From assembly GCF_003002825.1 (NCBI RefSeq), contig NZ_PVTE01000001.1:62001-126000 (forward strand): a stretch of DNA of 64,000 nt. The letters are read 5' to 3'. Source of the DNA: Spirosoma oryzae. GTDB taxonomy: Bacteria; Bacteroidota; Bacteroidia; Cytophagales; Spirosomataceae. The notes under the pieces are model-generated. The model saw only the letters and a list, made by a program, of their open reading frames with translations. It had not been told where the DNA came from and did not search any database. The translations under genes and the position numbers were made by a program. The number at the start of each line of letters is the position of its first letter. Position 1 is the stretch's first letter. This document shows positions 35,733 through 44,400 of this stretch, piece by piece.

Positions 35733-36143
35733 GTCATACGCTAAACAGCGATCGGATTCGGCCAATTTCTTTGGATATAAACAAAAAAGCCTGGTGCCAA
35801 TGGTACCAGGCTTTTCGCTTCTATCCACACCATTCACGCCCGAGGGCGTGTTTGATACTTCAAATAACTGCATCAAAACTTTATCAGAAAAATCTTAACC
35901 AGTTTATAACGGGTAAAAAAGGGGGATTAAGCGCTAAAAAAGGGTACTATTCATGCCCGTCTGATAAGAATGTCAACAGGTAATACACACAAATAGAGCT
36001 TTATAGACCAACTGATCGATGGAAAAAAGGGGGAGTCCCGTCTTACGTAATTTTTCTGTGGATTTCAGTAGCTAATTGAGCAAACGGTCAGAATAAACGC
36101 GTGTTTATTGGCCGCCAGCTCTGCATGAGCGACGCAGCCAGAC
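35733..36143. other. Intergenic region with A/G-tract repeats
   Basis: Apart from the hairpin at 35787-35813, this 411-bp gap holds three strings of an AAAAAAGGG theme (about 35914, 35935 and 36021). The first two are about 20 bp apart. I see no gene. The tracts could be regulatory or simple-sequence drift. Confidence 0.4.
35787..35813 (+). terminator. Rho-independent-type terminator
   Basis: AAGCCTGGTGCC and GGTACCAGGCTT pair with one G-U around a 3-nt loop. An A-tract precedes and TTTTC follows, so it could end transcription from the small gene at 35732 and also work on the other strand. Confidence 0.75.
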
Positions 36144-36425
36144 TTAGTCGGGTAGGGTCTGTACAGGCTGCGAAGCGTCAGACATGGTCAACGCCTTAGC
36201 CTGGTGGGCCGCTTCCGTGAGCCAGTCGACAACCATCTTCTGGTACTGTTCACGAACCAGGTCGACGCTGAATTCAGCGCTGTCGATAATCAGTACACCC
36301 TTGTGTTTGGGCAGATAAAACGTGATCGAATCGACGAGTTTACTATAAACGACATCGGTTGAACCTATCATTCGGCTTATGTCGGCCACAAATTGGCACT
36401 GCGCCTTCGCGCGTTGTATCTCCAA
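36144..36425 (-). CDS. Hypothetical protein, start uncertain
   Basis: The open frame gives 93 aa if a TTG at 36425 is used, or 75 aa from the first in-frame ATG at 36371. The core TFYLPKHKGVLIIDSAEFSV and YQKMVVDWLTEAAHQAKAL looks protein-like and soluble. No family is recognised. An in-frame stop lies further upstream, and no ATG precedes the TTG. Confidence 0.4.
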   Translation of the reverse strand: MEIQRAKAQCQFVADISRMIGSTDVVYSKLVDSITFYLPKHKGVLIIDSAEFSVDLVREQYQKMVVDWLTEAAHQAKALTMSDASQPVQTLPD

Positions 36426-36493
36426 ACATAAAGCTCGATCAGACAGTACAGACAGGTGAGGTAGTTGGGCTATTTACGCAAGGCCCGCCCGGG

Positions 36494-37594
36494 CTATCGC
36501 TGTTCGGGCCGTCTCTCCAGGTGTAGTTGCAGGTGTTGATTAGCCAGCTGACCGTCCAGCCGTAAGCCCGTACCTTCTCTCGTCAAGCGACCCCTGAGCG
36601 GTGCGATGTTCCTGTTCGGATAACGCCAATGGACTATCAGCGAGTCAGTTTCCGGCTGATAGTGGTACGTTCCGATGTAGCGATACCGATAGTCATTAAA
36701 GTCGAAGGCAAACTCGTCGTCCAGATCCAGATAAACGCCCGTCAGCACGCTGTCTTTCGGGGTGCGGGCCACGCGGGCTTGTCCGTCGATACGTAAATTG
36801 CTGGCCCGGTAGCTGCCCGTAAACTGAGGATGCTTATTCGGAAACGCGTAGACACTTAGCAAAAGAACGGGCAGTAGCAATACCGACAGCTTGATACCTA
36901 TCTGGATAGCCGGTGCATAAGGGAGTGGCTGTAGCCCTTGTACGGTACTGAGTAAAAAGGCCTTGATTCGGTGGTAATCGAGGCTAAGTAGCGAGAGAAC
37001 TCCTGTCAGTAAGACTACCGCGTGAAGCATAACCCAGGTCGGCATTGCATAGCAATAATCCATGGCGATGATATGCACCAACATGGGCAGGGCGATCAGC
37101 AGGGCCAGCAGGCGCGTTCGGGCGAACAGCAACAGATAGGCACTGCTGATCTGTAGGCCGGCGATGAACAGCGTGAAGGGGTAAGACCACCGGTAAAATG
37201 CCCAGACCAGGTTCTCCCCGCTCAGACTGCTGAAGGGTGTATCCAGCAGACCGAGGGGAACAATCATTTGCAGGTGGAGAATTTTCTGGAAGCCAAACAG
37301 CGACAGGTCCAGCGCCAGCCAGTACACGATGCTGTAGGGGAGGAGACTCATCAGCCGACCCTTGCCGTGTTTCCCGGTTCGGGCCTGCTGCCGATCAATC
37401 AGCAGGACGAGCAGACCAGCGAACAGCAGGGCGATTGATACGCCGACGATGACCGGGCTGGGTAGCCACGGAGACAGGTACTTTTTAGCAACGCGATGTA
37501 CGACGAAGCCGCTTACCAAACCACTACTTAAAACAAGTCCCAGCTTGCTGCCCGGCGACGACGATTGCCTCGACGGTATGTTGTGTGTATCCAT
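36494..37594 (-). CDS. Polytopic membrane protein of unknown function
   Basis: This 366-aa protein has about seven hydrophobic helices between residues 20 and 250 (VIVGVSIALLFAGLLVLLI, TWVMLHAVVLLTGVLSLLSL, LSVLLLPVLLLSVYAF). A soluble beta-rich tail follows at about 255-366 (YRYIGTYHYQPETDSLIVHW, RLDGQLANQHLQLHLERR). It is probably an inner-membrane protein of the DoxX-like type with an added domain. It is 22 bp downstream of the membrane-bound AraC regulator gene and likely co-transcribed, so it may act with or be controlled by that regulator. Confidence 0.65.
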   Translation of the reverse strand: MDTHNIPSRQSSSPGSKLGLVLSSGLVSGFVVHRVAKKYLSPWLPSPVIVGVSIALLFAGLLVLLIDRQQARTGKHGKGRLMSLLPYSIVYWLALDLSLFGFQKILHLQMIVPLGLLDTPFSSLSGENLVWAFYRWSYPFTLFIAGLQISSAYLLLFARTRLLALLIALPMLVHIIAMDYCYAMPTWVMLHAVVLLTGVLSLLSLDYHRIKAFLLSTVQGLQPLPYAPAIQIGIKLSVLLLPVLLLSVYAFPNKHPQFTGSYRASNLRIDGQARVARTPKDSVLTGVYLDLDDEFAFDFNDYRYRYIGTYHYQPETDSLIVHWRYPNRNIAPLRGRLTREGTGLRLDGQLANQHLQLHLERRPEQR

Positions 37595-37616
37595 GACGCA
37601 ACAGTCGGGAGATTGC

Positions 37617-38798
37617 TCACACCGGTCGTTCGGATGGGTACATCGGTACGTCTTTCTGGTGTTTTACCGTTTTTAAATAGTTCGACGGTGTTTGGCCGAC
37701 CTGTTTTTTGAAGGCCGTGTTGAACGTGGTCTTCGCGCTGAAGCCCACTTCGTAGGCAATGCCCAGAATACTTAAATGCCGATGTGCCGGCGACCCCATC
37801 AGTCGACAGGCTTCGTTTATTCGATACTGGTTGATCAGGGTAAAGAAATTGATGCCGTAGCCTTCGTTGATGAGAAACGACAAATCGTTTATGGATATTG
37901 AGAGCCGCTTCGCCAGTTTCGCTAAATCCAGATCGGCATCCATAAACACCTTGTCGTGAGTTAGCAATCGGTCAAGACGCTCTTTTAGCTGGGTCATTTC
38001 CTGGGGTTGTAACCGGACCGGTTTGACCGAGGGCGCTGGCGCATCCTGTTCCGCCAGCAAAACCTGAACGGCCTGCCTGCCGGTCTGATCAAGGGCGAAC
38101 ACTTCGGGTTGCCGGATCAGGAAGAAACTCATCAGAAACAGGCTCCCAAAATAGCCGTAACCCATGTATTGATCGAGTGTGTTCTGGGACATGGATACCT
38201 GAATCAGCCAGAGGATAGTCATACCCGCGATGGTACCCAACAGGCCATACAACCACCGCAGCTGAATGTGCTGAATGGTAGCGGCAAGCTGGCGGATGTG
38301 CCGCTGGTGTTGATCAACTAACCGCCAGGAGAGAAGCCAGTAAACGATTAGTTGAAGTTTTAGTCCGTAAGACACGAGTTGGCCCAATGCCCGATCGACA
38401 GCCGGTGGTAAGCTGATGAGAGGAACTGCCCATACGTCGCTACGGTCAGGAATAAAAGAAGGCAGTAGTATCCCGAGGAAGAGCAGGGCCGGCATAAAGT
38501 GCTGGCGACAATGAGCCGCTTTCATTGGCTGGGGATGGGTGAAATGCCAGATGCTCAGATACAGCGCGGGAGCCATGGCAAAGCGGGTCAGTTCGCAGAC
38601 CGGTACCAGATACGGGTACGCTTGCGTATACCCGCCCAGCCAGGCACTGTGACTGAGTAAGGCAAACCCCACGCAAAGAACGAACAGGCCGAACCAGCGG
38701 ATGGCCCGCTGATTGGGAGGTCGACGGCTCGCCAGGCAGAGAAAGGCTATCGCAATGGCCGAACCTGCCGTGAGCGCGTTAAGGAGTAGATCCGGCAT
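37617..38798 (-). CDS. Membrane-bound AraC-family transcriptional regulator
   Basis: This 393-aa protein has about seven N-terminal membrane helices (residues 5-230, e.g. WFGLFVLCVGFALLSHS, GYFGSLFLMSFFLI). A C-terminal AraC-type DNA-binding domain lies at about 275-385 (LAKLAKRLSISINDLSFLIN, ILGIAYEVGFSAKTTFNTAF). The membrane part likely senses a signal directly. A paralogue lies at 49559-50698. The next gene is 22 bp away and probably in the same unit. Confidence 0.85.
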   Translation of the reverse strand: MPDLLLNALTAGSAIAIAFLCLASRRPPNQRAIRWFGLFVLCVGFALLSHSAWLGGYTQAYPYLVPVCELTRFAMAPALYLSIWHFTHPQPMKAAHCRQHFMPALLFLGILLPSFIPDRSDVWAVPLISLPPAVDRALGQLVSYGLKLQLIVYWLLSWRLVDQHQRHIRQLAATIQHIQLRWLYGLLGTIAGMTILWLIQVSMSQNTLDQYMGYGYFGSLFLMSFFLIRQPEVFALDQTGRQAVQVLLAEQDAPAPSVKPVRLQPQEMTQLKERLDRLLTHDKVFMDADLDLAKLAKRLSISINDLSFLINEGYGINFFTLINQYRINEACRLMGSPAHRHLSILGIAYEVGFSAKTTFNTAFKKQVGQTPSNYLKTVKHQKDVPMYPSERPV

Positions 38799-39043
38799 GG
38801 GTGTCCCGTTTTATGGCTAAAGGCCGATAATACGTTTATACTACCGGCTGCCAGGCTACTTTTCCATGCGTTCTGACGCGATCATACCCCAGCCACGCTG
38901 CAATCTTTACAGGGTAGCGCCAGCGTTACACGTGTTGGTATTGTATGGAGTACACTATGCTTGTCTCGTTCTGAAAAAGGCTGACTGATGTCAGGATGTA
39001 TTTCTTCATGCGCTTAGCTGTATAGGATGATTGATAGGCCGGG

Positions 39044-39339
39044 TCAGTCAATCGCAGAGCGGCCCGTTTCGACATCGATATAGCGCAGCGCGACGTCTAG
39101 AAACGCTTCGTTGCGGGGATGCCGTATTAGGTTCGTACCCATCGGAGCGAAGCGTGCCCTGACGTGATAATTGCCCGCCCGGGGCGGCACAGCCCAGCGT
39201 GTGCCAGCGTTACCCCCATTTTTAACCGCGACCGGAAACGGGTGTCCTTCTTCGGGGTGAACACGGGTTTCCCGGTCTGAAGCCCGCCCGCGTTGATAAC
39301 CGGTTCGTTGGTGTAGCCGACTAACCAGTTCACTAGCAT
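39044..39339 (-). pseudogene. Decayed 3' fragment of an unidentified gene
   Basis: Two overlapping minus-strand frames are protein-like. The first half (VNWLVGYTNEPVINAGGLQT, from about 39339) seems to continue, after a frameshift near 39245, into GHPFPVAVKNGGNAGTRWAV and RNEAFLDVALRYIDVETG. That second frame ends at a TGA at 39044 and lacks a usable start codon. It looks like the C-terminal end of a lost protein. I cannot name the family. Confidence 0.4.
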
Positions 39340-39441
39340 ATGTCTACGTAACGCTATGTTAAAATTACTTACTAATTGGATAAGATCTATATTTTATTGG
39401 TTTAAGAATACTTTTCTTTTGTATCGGTCAATGCAACGAGA

Positions 39442-39476
39442 ACTATCATCTACCCACCGTAACCGACGATGATAGT
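39442..39476. terminator. Stem-loop, terminator-like
   Basis: ACTATCATC and GATGATAGT form a perfect 9-bp stem with a 17-nt loop. There is no T-tract, so its role is open. Confidence 0.4.
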
Positions 39477-39546
39477 GTTGATCGCGCTTTAAATGCCCAC
39501 CGTAACGCCTAATCAATGACTTACAATCGAATCTATTTTTGGTCGT

Positions 39547-39760
39547 ATGAAAAAATAAAGTACTACCAGGTAGTAGTGATTTTCCGGCGCAGACGGGGCG
39601 TTTAGCCCTTTGTGTGGCGGCTGCGACGACGGTTTTGTCATTAGCGATGGGTAGCCCTGTGACTGGATGGGCGCATACCTATACCAGTAAGGGATTCCAG
39701 CTGGCCGTTGCTGGTCGGGCTGAGGCCAACGGACCCGTTTGCTTTACCAACGCTGGTTAA
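39547..39760 (+). pseudogene. Possible frameshifted signal-peptide remnant
   Basis: ATGAAAAAATAA gives a stop after two codons. The adjacent frame runs from the A-tract to a TAA at 39760 and reads like an exported protein start (LALCVAAATTVLSLAMGSPV, then GFQLAVAGRAEANGP). Loss of one A in the six-A run would join the ATG to this frame. It may be the 5' remnant of a secreted or outer-membrane protein gene. Support is limited to its protein-like composition. Confidence 0.3.
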
Positions 39761-39773
39761 AGCAGACGGGTCC
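39731..39773. terminator. Imperfect hairpin upstream of the GH95 gene
   Basis: GGACCCGTTTGCTTTACC and GGTTAAAGCAGACGGGTCC pair with one mismatch and one bulge around AACGCT. It contains the stop of the remnant frame and lies 136 bp before the GH95 start. Confidence 0.5.
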
Positions 39774-39908
39774 CCTAAGAGCTGTTTTGGGTGCGGATGG
39801 TGCCTTTTCCGATTAACTTGCCCGACTGAGTCCAGACATACTGTCTGATAACCGCTAAAAAGTGAATGGCGGTGATTAGTCTTGGTTACCATTTCCTCTT
39901 TTCTACGC

Positions 39909-42386
39909 ATGATGAAACAACTTTTTTCCAGTTGCCTGTTACTCGTACTCGGCACCAGTACCCTACACGCGCAAACAACGCCGAAACTCTGGTACGATAA
40001 GCCCGCTACCCAATGGGTCGAGGCTTTACCACTCGGCAACGGGCGAATTGGCGCGATGGTGTTCGGTGGCGTCGAGCAGGAACTGATTCAACTCAACGAA
40101 TCGACGCTCTGGTCGGGTGGACCCGTTAAAAAAGGCGTCAATCCGCAGGCTGCTACGTACCTGCCCGCCATCCGGGAGGCCCTGCTCAACCAGGAAGATT
40201 ATGCCAAGGCCGATGAGCTGACTAAAAAGCTACAGGGTTTTTACACGGAATCCTACCTGCCCCTGTCAGATTTGATGATCAAGCAACACCTCCCCACGGG
40301 CGCGCCAACCAACTATTACCGCGACCTGGGTATTGCTAATGCCCTTGCTACCACCCGCTTTACCCAGGGCGGGGTTACCTTTAAACGCGAACTCTTCACC
40401 TCCGCACCGGCTAACGTCCTGGTCATTCGACTCAGCGCCGACAAAGCCCGGCAATTGAGTCTGGATGTGGCTACCCAATCCAAACTACGCATCCAGAAAG
40501 CCACTCAGGGGGCGAACGAACTGGTCATCAATGGAAAAGCCCCCGCTCGCGTCGATCCAAACTACTACAATCCCAAGGGGCGGCAACCGGTTGTGTACGA
40601 CGACACCACCGGCTGCAACGGTATGCGCTTTCAGTATCGTATCAAAGCGGTGGCCAAAGATGGTTCGGTCAAGACCGACACGGCGGGTATCCACATCGAC
40701 AAAGCCAGCGAGGTGATCCTTTACGTAACAGCCGCGACCAGCTTCAACGGGTTCGACAAATGCCCGGACAAGGACGGCAAAGACGAAAAAAAACTGGCTG
40801 CTTCGTACATGGCCAAGGCTACCGCGCAACCGTACCCAACGCTGTTAAACGCTCACCAGGCCGACTACCGGCGTTATTTTGACCGCTGCACGTTTTCCGT
40901 CCGGGATACGCTGGCGTCGAATCCCAGCACATCGCTGCCCAGCGACGATCGGTTGAAAGCGTACTCCACGGGCCGCTACGATCCCAGCCTGGAAACGCTG
41001 TATTTTCAGTATGGCCGCTACCTACTGATTTCGTCTTCCCGTCCAGATGGTCCACCCGCAAACCTGCAAGGCATCTGGAACAAGGAGCTGCGGGCACCCT
41101 GGAGTTCGAACTACACCATCAACATCAACACCGAGATGAATTACTGGCCCGCTGAGGTCACGAATTTATCGGAGATGCACACCGCCCTGCTCGACTGGAT
41201 TCCGAATCTGGCCACTACCGGGCACGTAACGGCCCAGGAGTACTACAACGCTAAAGGCTGGGTCGCTCACCACAACTCCGACATCTGGGGACTCAGCAAC
41301 GCCGTCGGTGACCGGGGCGATGGCGATCCGGTCTGGGCCAACTGGCCGATGGGTGGCAACTGGCTGTGTCAGCATCTGTGGGAGCATTACCAGTTTACGG
41401 GCGACAAAAAATTTCTGGCTGAGCAGGCTTACCCGATCATGAAACAGGCGGCTTTGTTCTCGATCGACTGGCTGGTGCCCGACAAAAACGGCAAGCTGGT
41501 AACCGCCCCCTCGACCACGCCCGAAAACAAATTCTTCGACGCGAACGGCAAGCAACAGGGGGTATCGGTAGGTACCACGATGGATATGTCGATTATCTGG
41601 GATTTGTTCACCAATCTGATTGAGGCCTCCACTGTACTGAACCAGGATAAAGCTTTCCGGGACCAGTTGATCGCCAAGCGCAGTCAATTGTTGCCCCTTC
41701 AGATCGGCAAGCAGGGTCAGTTGCTGGAATGGAATCAGGAATTTCGCGAAACCGACCCGCACCACCGGCACGTATCACACCTGTTTGGGCTCCATCCGGG
41801 TCGGCAGATTACCACGCAAACACCAGCCCTTTTCGCGGCCGCCCGCAAGACGCTGGAACTCCGGGGCGACGAAGGTACGGGCTGGAGCAAAGGCTGGAAA
41901 ATAAACTGGTGGGCCCGGTTGCAGGACGGTAATCACGCCTATTCGCTCATCCGCCAGCTGATGCAATATGTCAACACGACGGGCACGCAGATGAGCCGGG
42001 GTGGGGGGACCTATCCCAACTTCTTCGACGCGCACCCACCGTTCCAGATCGACGGCAACTTCGCCGGTACGGCAGGTATGGCGGAGATGCTGTTGCAAAG
42101 TCATCTGGACAAGATTCACCTGCTACCCGCCGTACCCGATGCATGGTCGGAAGGCCGCGTAACGGGATTGAAAGCAAGGGGCGGTTTCGAGGTGAGCATG
42201 AACTGGAAAAAGTCGACCCTTACTGGTGCTACCCTAAAATCGCTGACCGGTGGTGATTTGGCGTTGCTCACCAAGGTACCCGTTCGCATTCAGGGTAGTA
42301 AGCAAACCGCCGTAAAAACCGACGAAGGCTACGTGTTGCGGCTGAAAACCGAAAAAGGGAAAGTATACACCGTATTGGCTAACTAG
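39909..42386 (+). CDS. GH95 family alpha-L-fucosidase
   Basis: This 825-aa exported enzyme from the ATG at 39909 (ATG also at 39912) has a signal peptide (LFSSCLLLVLGTSTLHAQTT). The N-terminal beta-domain opens with LWYDKPATQWVEALPLGNGR and GGVEQELIQLNESTLWSGGP, diagnostic of GH95. The (alpha/alpha)6 barrel includes NLQGIWNKELRAPWSSNYTI and NINTEMNYWPAE, and later RHVSHLFGLHPGRQI. GH95 enzymes are inverting alpha-1,2-L-fucosidases, with some alpha-L-galactosidases. Its role would be release of L-fucose from glycans in the periplasm or at the surface, feeding the FucP locus at 55-59 kb. Confidence 0.93.
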   Translation: MMKQLFSSCLLLVLGTSTLHAQTTPKLWYDKPATQWVEALPLGNGRIGAMVFGGVEQELIQLNESTLWSGGPVKKGVNPQAATYLPAIREALLNQEDYAKADELTKKLQGFYTESYLPLSDLMIKQHLPTGAPTNYYRDLGIANALATTRFTQGGVTFKRELFTSAPANVLVIRLSADKARQLSLDVATQSKLRIQKATQGANELVINGKAPARVDPNYYNPKGRQPVVYDDTTGCNGMRFQYRIKAVAKDGSVKTDTAGIHIDKASEVILYVTAATSFNGFDKCPDKDGKDEKKLAASYMAKATAQPYPTLLNAHQADYRRYFDRCTFSVRDTLASNPSTSLPSDDRLKAYSTGRYDPSLETLYFQYGRYLLISSSRPDGPPANLQGIWNKELRAPWSSNYTININTEMNYWPAEVTNLSEMHTALLDWIPNLATTGHVTAQEYYNAKGWVAHHNSDIWGLSNAVGDRGDGDPVWANWPMGGNWLCQHLWEHYQFTGDKKFLAEQAYPIMKQAALFSIDWLVPDKNGKLVTAPSTTPENKFFDANGKQQGVSVGTTMDMSIIWDLFTNLIEASTVLNQDKAFRDQLIAKRSQLLPLQIGKQGQLLEWNQEFRETDPHHRHVSHLFGLHPGRQITTQTPALFAAARKTLELRGDEGTGWSKGWKINWWARLQDGNHAYSLIRQLMQYVNTTGTQMSRGGGTYPNFFDAHPPFQIDGNFAGTAGMAEMLLQSHLDKIHLLPAVPDAWSEGRVTGLKARGGFEVSMNWKKSTLTGATLKSLTGGDLALLTKVPVRIQGSKQTAVKTDEGYVLRLKTEKGKVYTVLAN

Positions 42387-42727
42387 GAAACTGCCTCAGT
42401 CGTGTAGCAACAACCGTCTATGCTTAGGGCTACACAAACGAATAAACAAGCACATCCAGTTTTGGCCCGACGATCGGCAAATTAGTGGTCTGGTGGCCTG
42501 ATGGGTAGTGCTTGTTTTGTCGCTGATCGATTCACAATAAAGAAATTGATTGCCCGAAAGCGGCCAGTGACTTTAAAGCTGTTTAGGAGTAACTAAGTCG
42601 CGAGTTTGGTCATTCCTCCTGCCGCTCCGGCGGGCCGGTCGGAATGACAAAAACGTTTTCTTAATCGACCTATTCTAGGTAGAAAATGAAAATCCTAAAC
42701 AGCTTCTTTATCAATTACGGAATAAAT
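42387..42727. other. Intergenic region between GH95 and GH43 genes
   Basis: This 341-bp gap contains one REP-like inverted repeat (42609-42648). I see no gene, and no exact TAnnTTTG element before the GH43 start. The in-frame extension to 42686 is not protein-like. Confidence 0.4.
42609..42648. repeat. REP-like inverted repeat
   Basis: GTCATTCC and GGAATGAC bracket a GC-rich core (CTCCTGCCGCTCCGGCGGGC). It resembles the outer ends of the elements at 3522-3602 and 55857-55939 (GTCATyCTGA ends) but is shorter. Confidence 0.5.
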
Positions 42728-44353
42728 ATGAACAGGTTGAGCGTACTTTCAGTGCTGGTGTTGCTGTCGTTTTTCGGGCTGACCGCAAGGGGGCAACAAA
42801 CAGAACAATGGGGCGATCAGGGAAATGGAACCTACCGCAACCCGGTCATCCCCAGCGATTTTAGTGATCTGGATGCCATTCGCGTCGGCAACGACTACTA
42901 CGCCATTTCATCCACCATGCAGTATTCACCCGGCATGGCAGTGCTGCATTCTAAAGATCTGGTCAACTGGGAGTTGCTGAGTCACGTTGCCGACGACCTC
43001 ACGCGGATAAGTCCCGACCTCAACTGGGACAAAATGAACAGCTACGGAAAAGGGATCTGGGCGGGGTCGATCCGGTACTACAACAATAAGTTCTGGGTGT
43101 ATTTTGGTACGCCCGACGATGGCTTCTTCATGAGCAGTGCTACCAATCCGGCTGGTCCCTGGGAGCCCCTTCATCAGCTCTGGAAAGTGCAGGGCTGGGA
43201 CGATTGCTGTTCCTTCCGCGACGACGACGGGCAATTGTATTTCATCGCTACCCAGTTTGGGCTTGATCCGAAAAACGGGAAGAAGTACAACATCCACCTG
43301 TTTAAGATGACCCCGGATGGCAAGCGCCTGATTATGGAGTCGGACCAAATCATTCACCAGTCGCAGGGAAGCGAGGCAAACAAGCTCTACAAAATCAACG
43401 GCCTGTATTACCACTACTTCAGCGAGGTCAACAAGGAAGGGCGGGTGATGATGATGGAGCGGTCAAAAAGCCTGGACGGCCCCTGGGAAATCCGGCAGCT
43501 CAACCACGTCAACGCGGCAACCGATAAAGAGCCTAATCAGGGGGGGCTGATGCAGCTGCCAGACGGCGCGTGGTGGTTCTTTACCCATCATGGCACCGGC
43601 GATTGGGAAGGGCGGGCGGCCAGTTTACTGCCCGTAACCTGGGCAGATGGCTGGCCCATCGTCGGGGCGGTGGGCCCCGACGGCATCGGGAACATGGTCT
43701 GGTCGGCCAAAAAGCCGATTACCGGTAAAGGTACCCCCTTGCGTATGCAGACCGACGATGCGTTTACCAGCACCAAGTTACTGCCCCAATGGGAATGGAA
43801 CTACCAACCCCGGTCCGACAAATGGTCGCTGACCGACCGGCGGGGCTTTCTCCGACTACACGCCTTTCGCCCGATCGATCCGCAGAATCCGAAAAAAGTA
43901 CTGCTCCGGGTTGGCAACACCATCACCCAGCGCAGCATGCGGACGGCATCGAACGTAGCCACCGTCAAGATTGACCTGAGCGGTATGGCCGACGGGCAAC
44001 ATGCCGGCCTGACACATCTGTCGACGGCCAGCTACAGCGCACTGGGTATAAAACAACAGGCTGGCAAACGGTACCTGGTATACACCGTCAACGATACCGA
44101 TTCGACGGGTCCAGCGATTGCTGGGAAAACGATCTGGCTGCAATCATCCTGGGGTTTCGATGGCGTAAATCAATATTTCTACAGCACGGACGGCAAAAAC
44201 TTTACGCCGATCGGAACGAAAACGCAACTCGTCTGGGGCAGTTACCGGGGCGATCGGCTGGGCATTTTTAACTACAACCTGACTACCGACGCCGGTTTGA
44301 TCGATGTTGACGCGTTCACGTATCGCTATGCTAGCGAAGTGAGTAAAAAATAG
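42728..44353 (+). CDS. GH43 family glycoside hydrolase
   Basis: This 541-aa protein from the ATG at 42728 has a signal peptide (RLSVLSVLVLLSFFGLTARG). The five-bladed propeller spans about residues 35-330: NPVIPSDFSDLDAIRVGNDY (catalytic base Asp), KGIWAGSIRYYNNKFWVYFG, and GSEANKLYKINGLYYHYFSE with the likely acid Glu. A C-terminal concanavalin-like domain (about 345-540) follows. Such enzymes are beta-xylosidases or alpha-L-arabinofuranosidases. The last 264 bp are duplicated at 47357-47620. A paralogue with the same layout lies at 52372-53961. Confidence 0.9.
   Translation: MNRLSVLSVLVLLSFFGLTARGQQTEQWGDQGNGTYRNPVIPSDFSDLDAIRVGNDYYAISSTMQYSPGMAVLHSKDLVNWELLSHVADDLTRISPDLNWDKMNSYGKGIWAGSIRYYNNKFWVYFGTPDDGFFMSSATNPAGPWEPLHQLWKVQGWDDCCSFRDDDGQLYFIATQFGLDPKNGKKYNIHLFKMTPDGKRLIMESDQIIHQSQGSEANKLYKINGLYYHYFSEVNKEGRVMMMERSKSLDGPWEIRQLNHVNAATDKEPNQGGLMQLPDGAWWFFTHHGTGDWEGRAASLLPVTWADGWPIVGAVGPDGIGNMVWSAKKPITGKGTPLRMQTDDAFTSTKLLPQWEWNYQPRSDKWSLTDRRGFLRLHAFRPIDPQNPKKVLLRVGNTITQRSMRTASNVATVKIDLSGMADGQHAGLTHLSTASYSALGIKQQAGKRYLVYTVNDTDSTGPAIAGKTIWLQSSWGFDGVNQYFYSTDGKNFTPIGTKTQLVWGSYRGDRLGIFNYNLTTDAGLIDVDAFTYRYASEVSKK
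44089..44352 (+). repeat. Direct repeat, copy 1 (inside GH43 3' end)
   Basis: This 264-bp segment recurs at 47357-47620 with three substitutions (positions 44146, 44329 and 44340, all transitions) and no gaps. Both copies lie in the same orientation, 3,268 bp apart. Confidence 0.95.
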
Positions 44354-44400
44354 TGTTGGGTAATTCTTCGGGAGAAGCACACGCGTGATTCACCTGGCTA

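Larger units (their letters stand above)
38799..39908. other. Long non-genic stretch with decayed coding sequence
   Basis: This 1.1-kb region has no intact gene. It holds two protein-like remnants (39044-39339 minus, 39547-39760 plus) and two hairpins (39442-39476, 39731-39773). CCCACCGTAAC is repeated at about 39453 and 39497. It separates the AraC regulator from the GH95 gene. Confidence 0.5.

Noticed and set aside
35910-36035. AAAAAAGGG tracts as a CRISPR-like or tandem array.
   Set aside because: The units are short, irregularly spaced and have no conserved spacer length or cas genes nearby.
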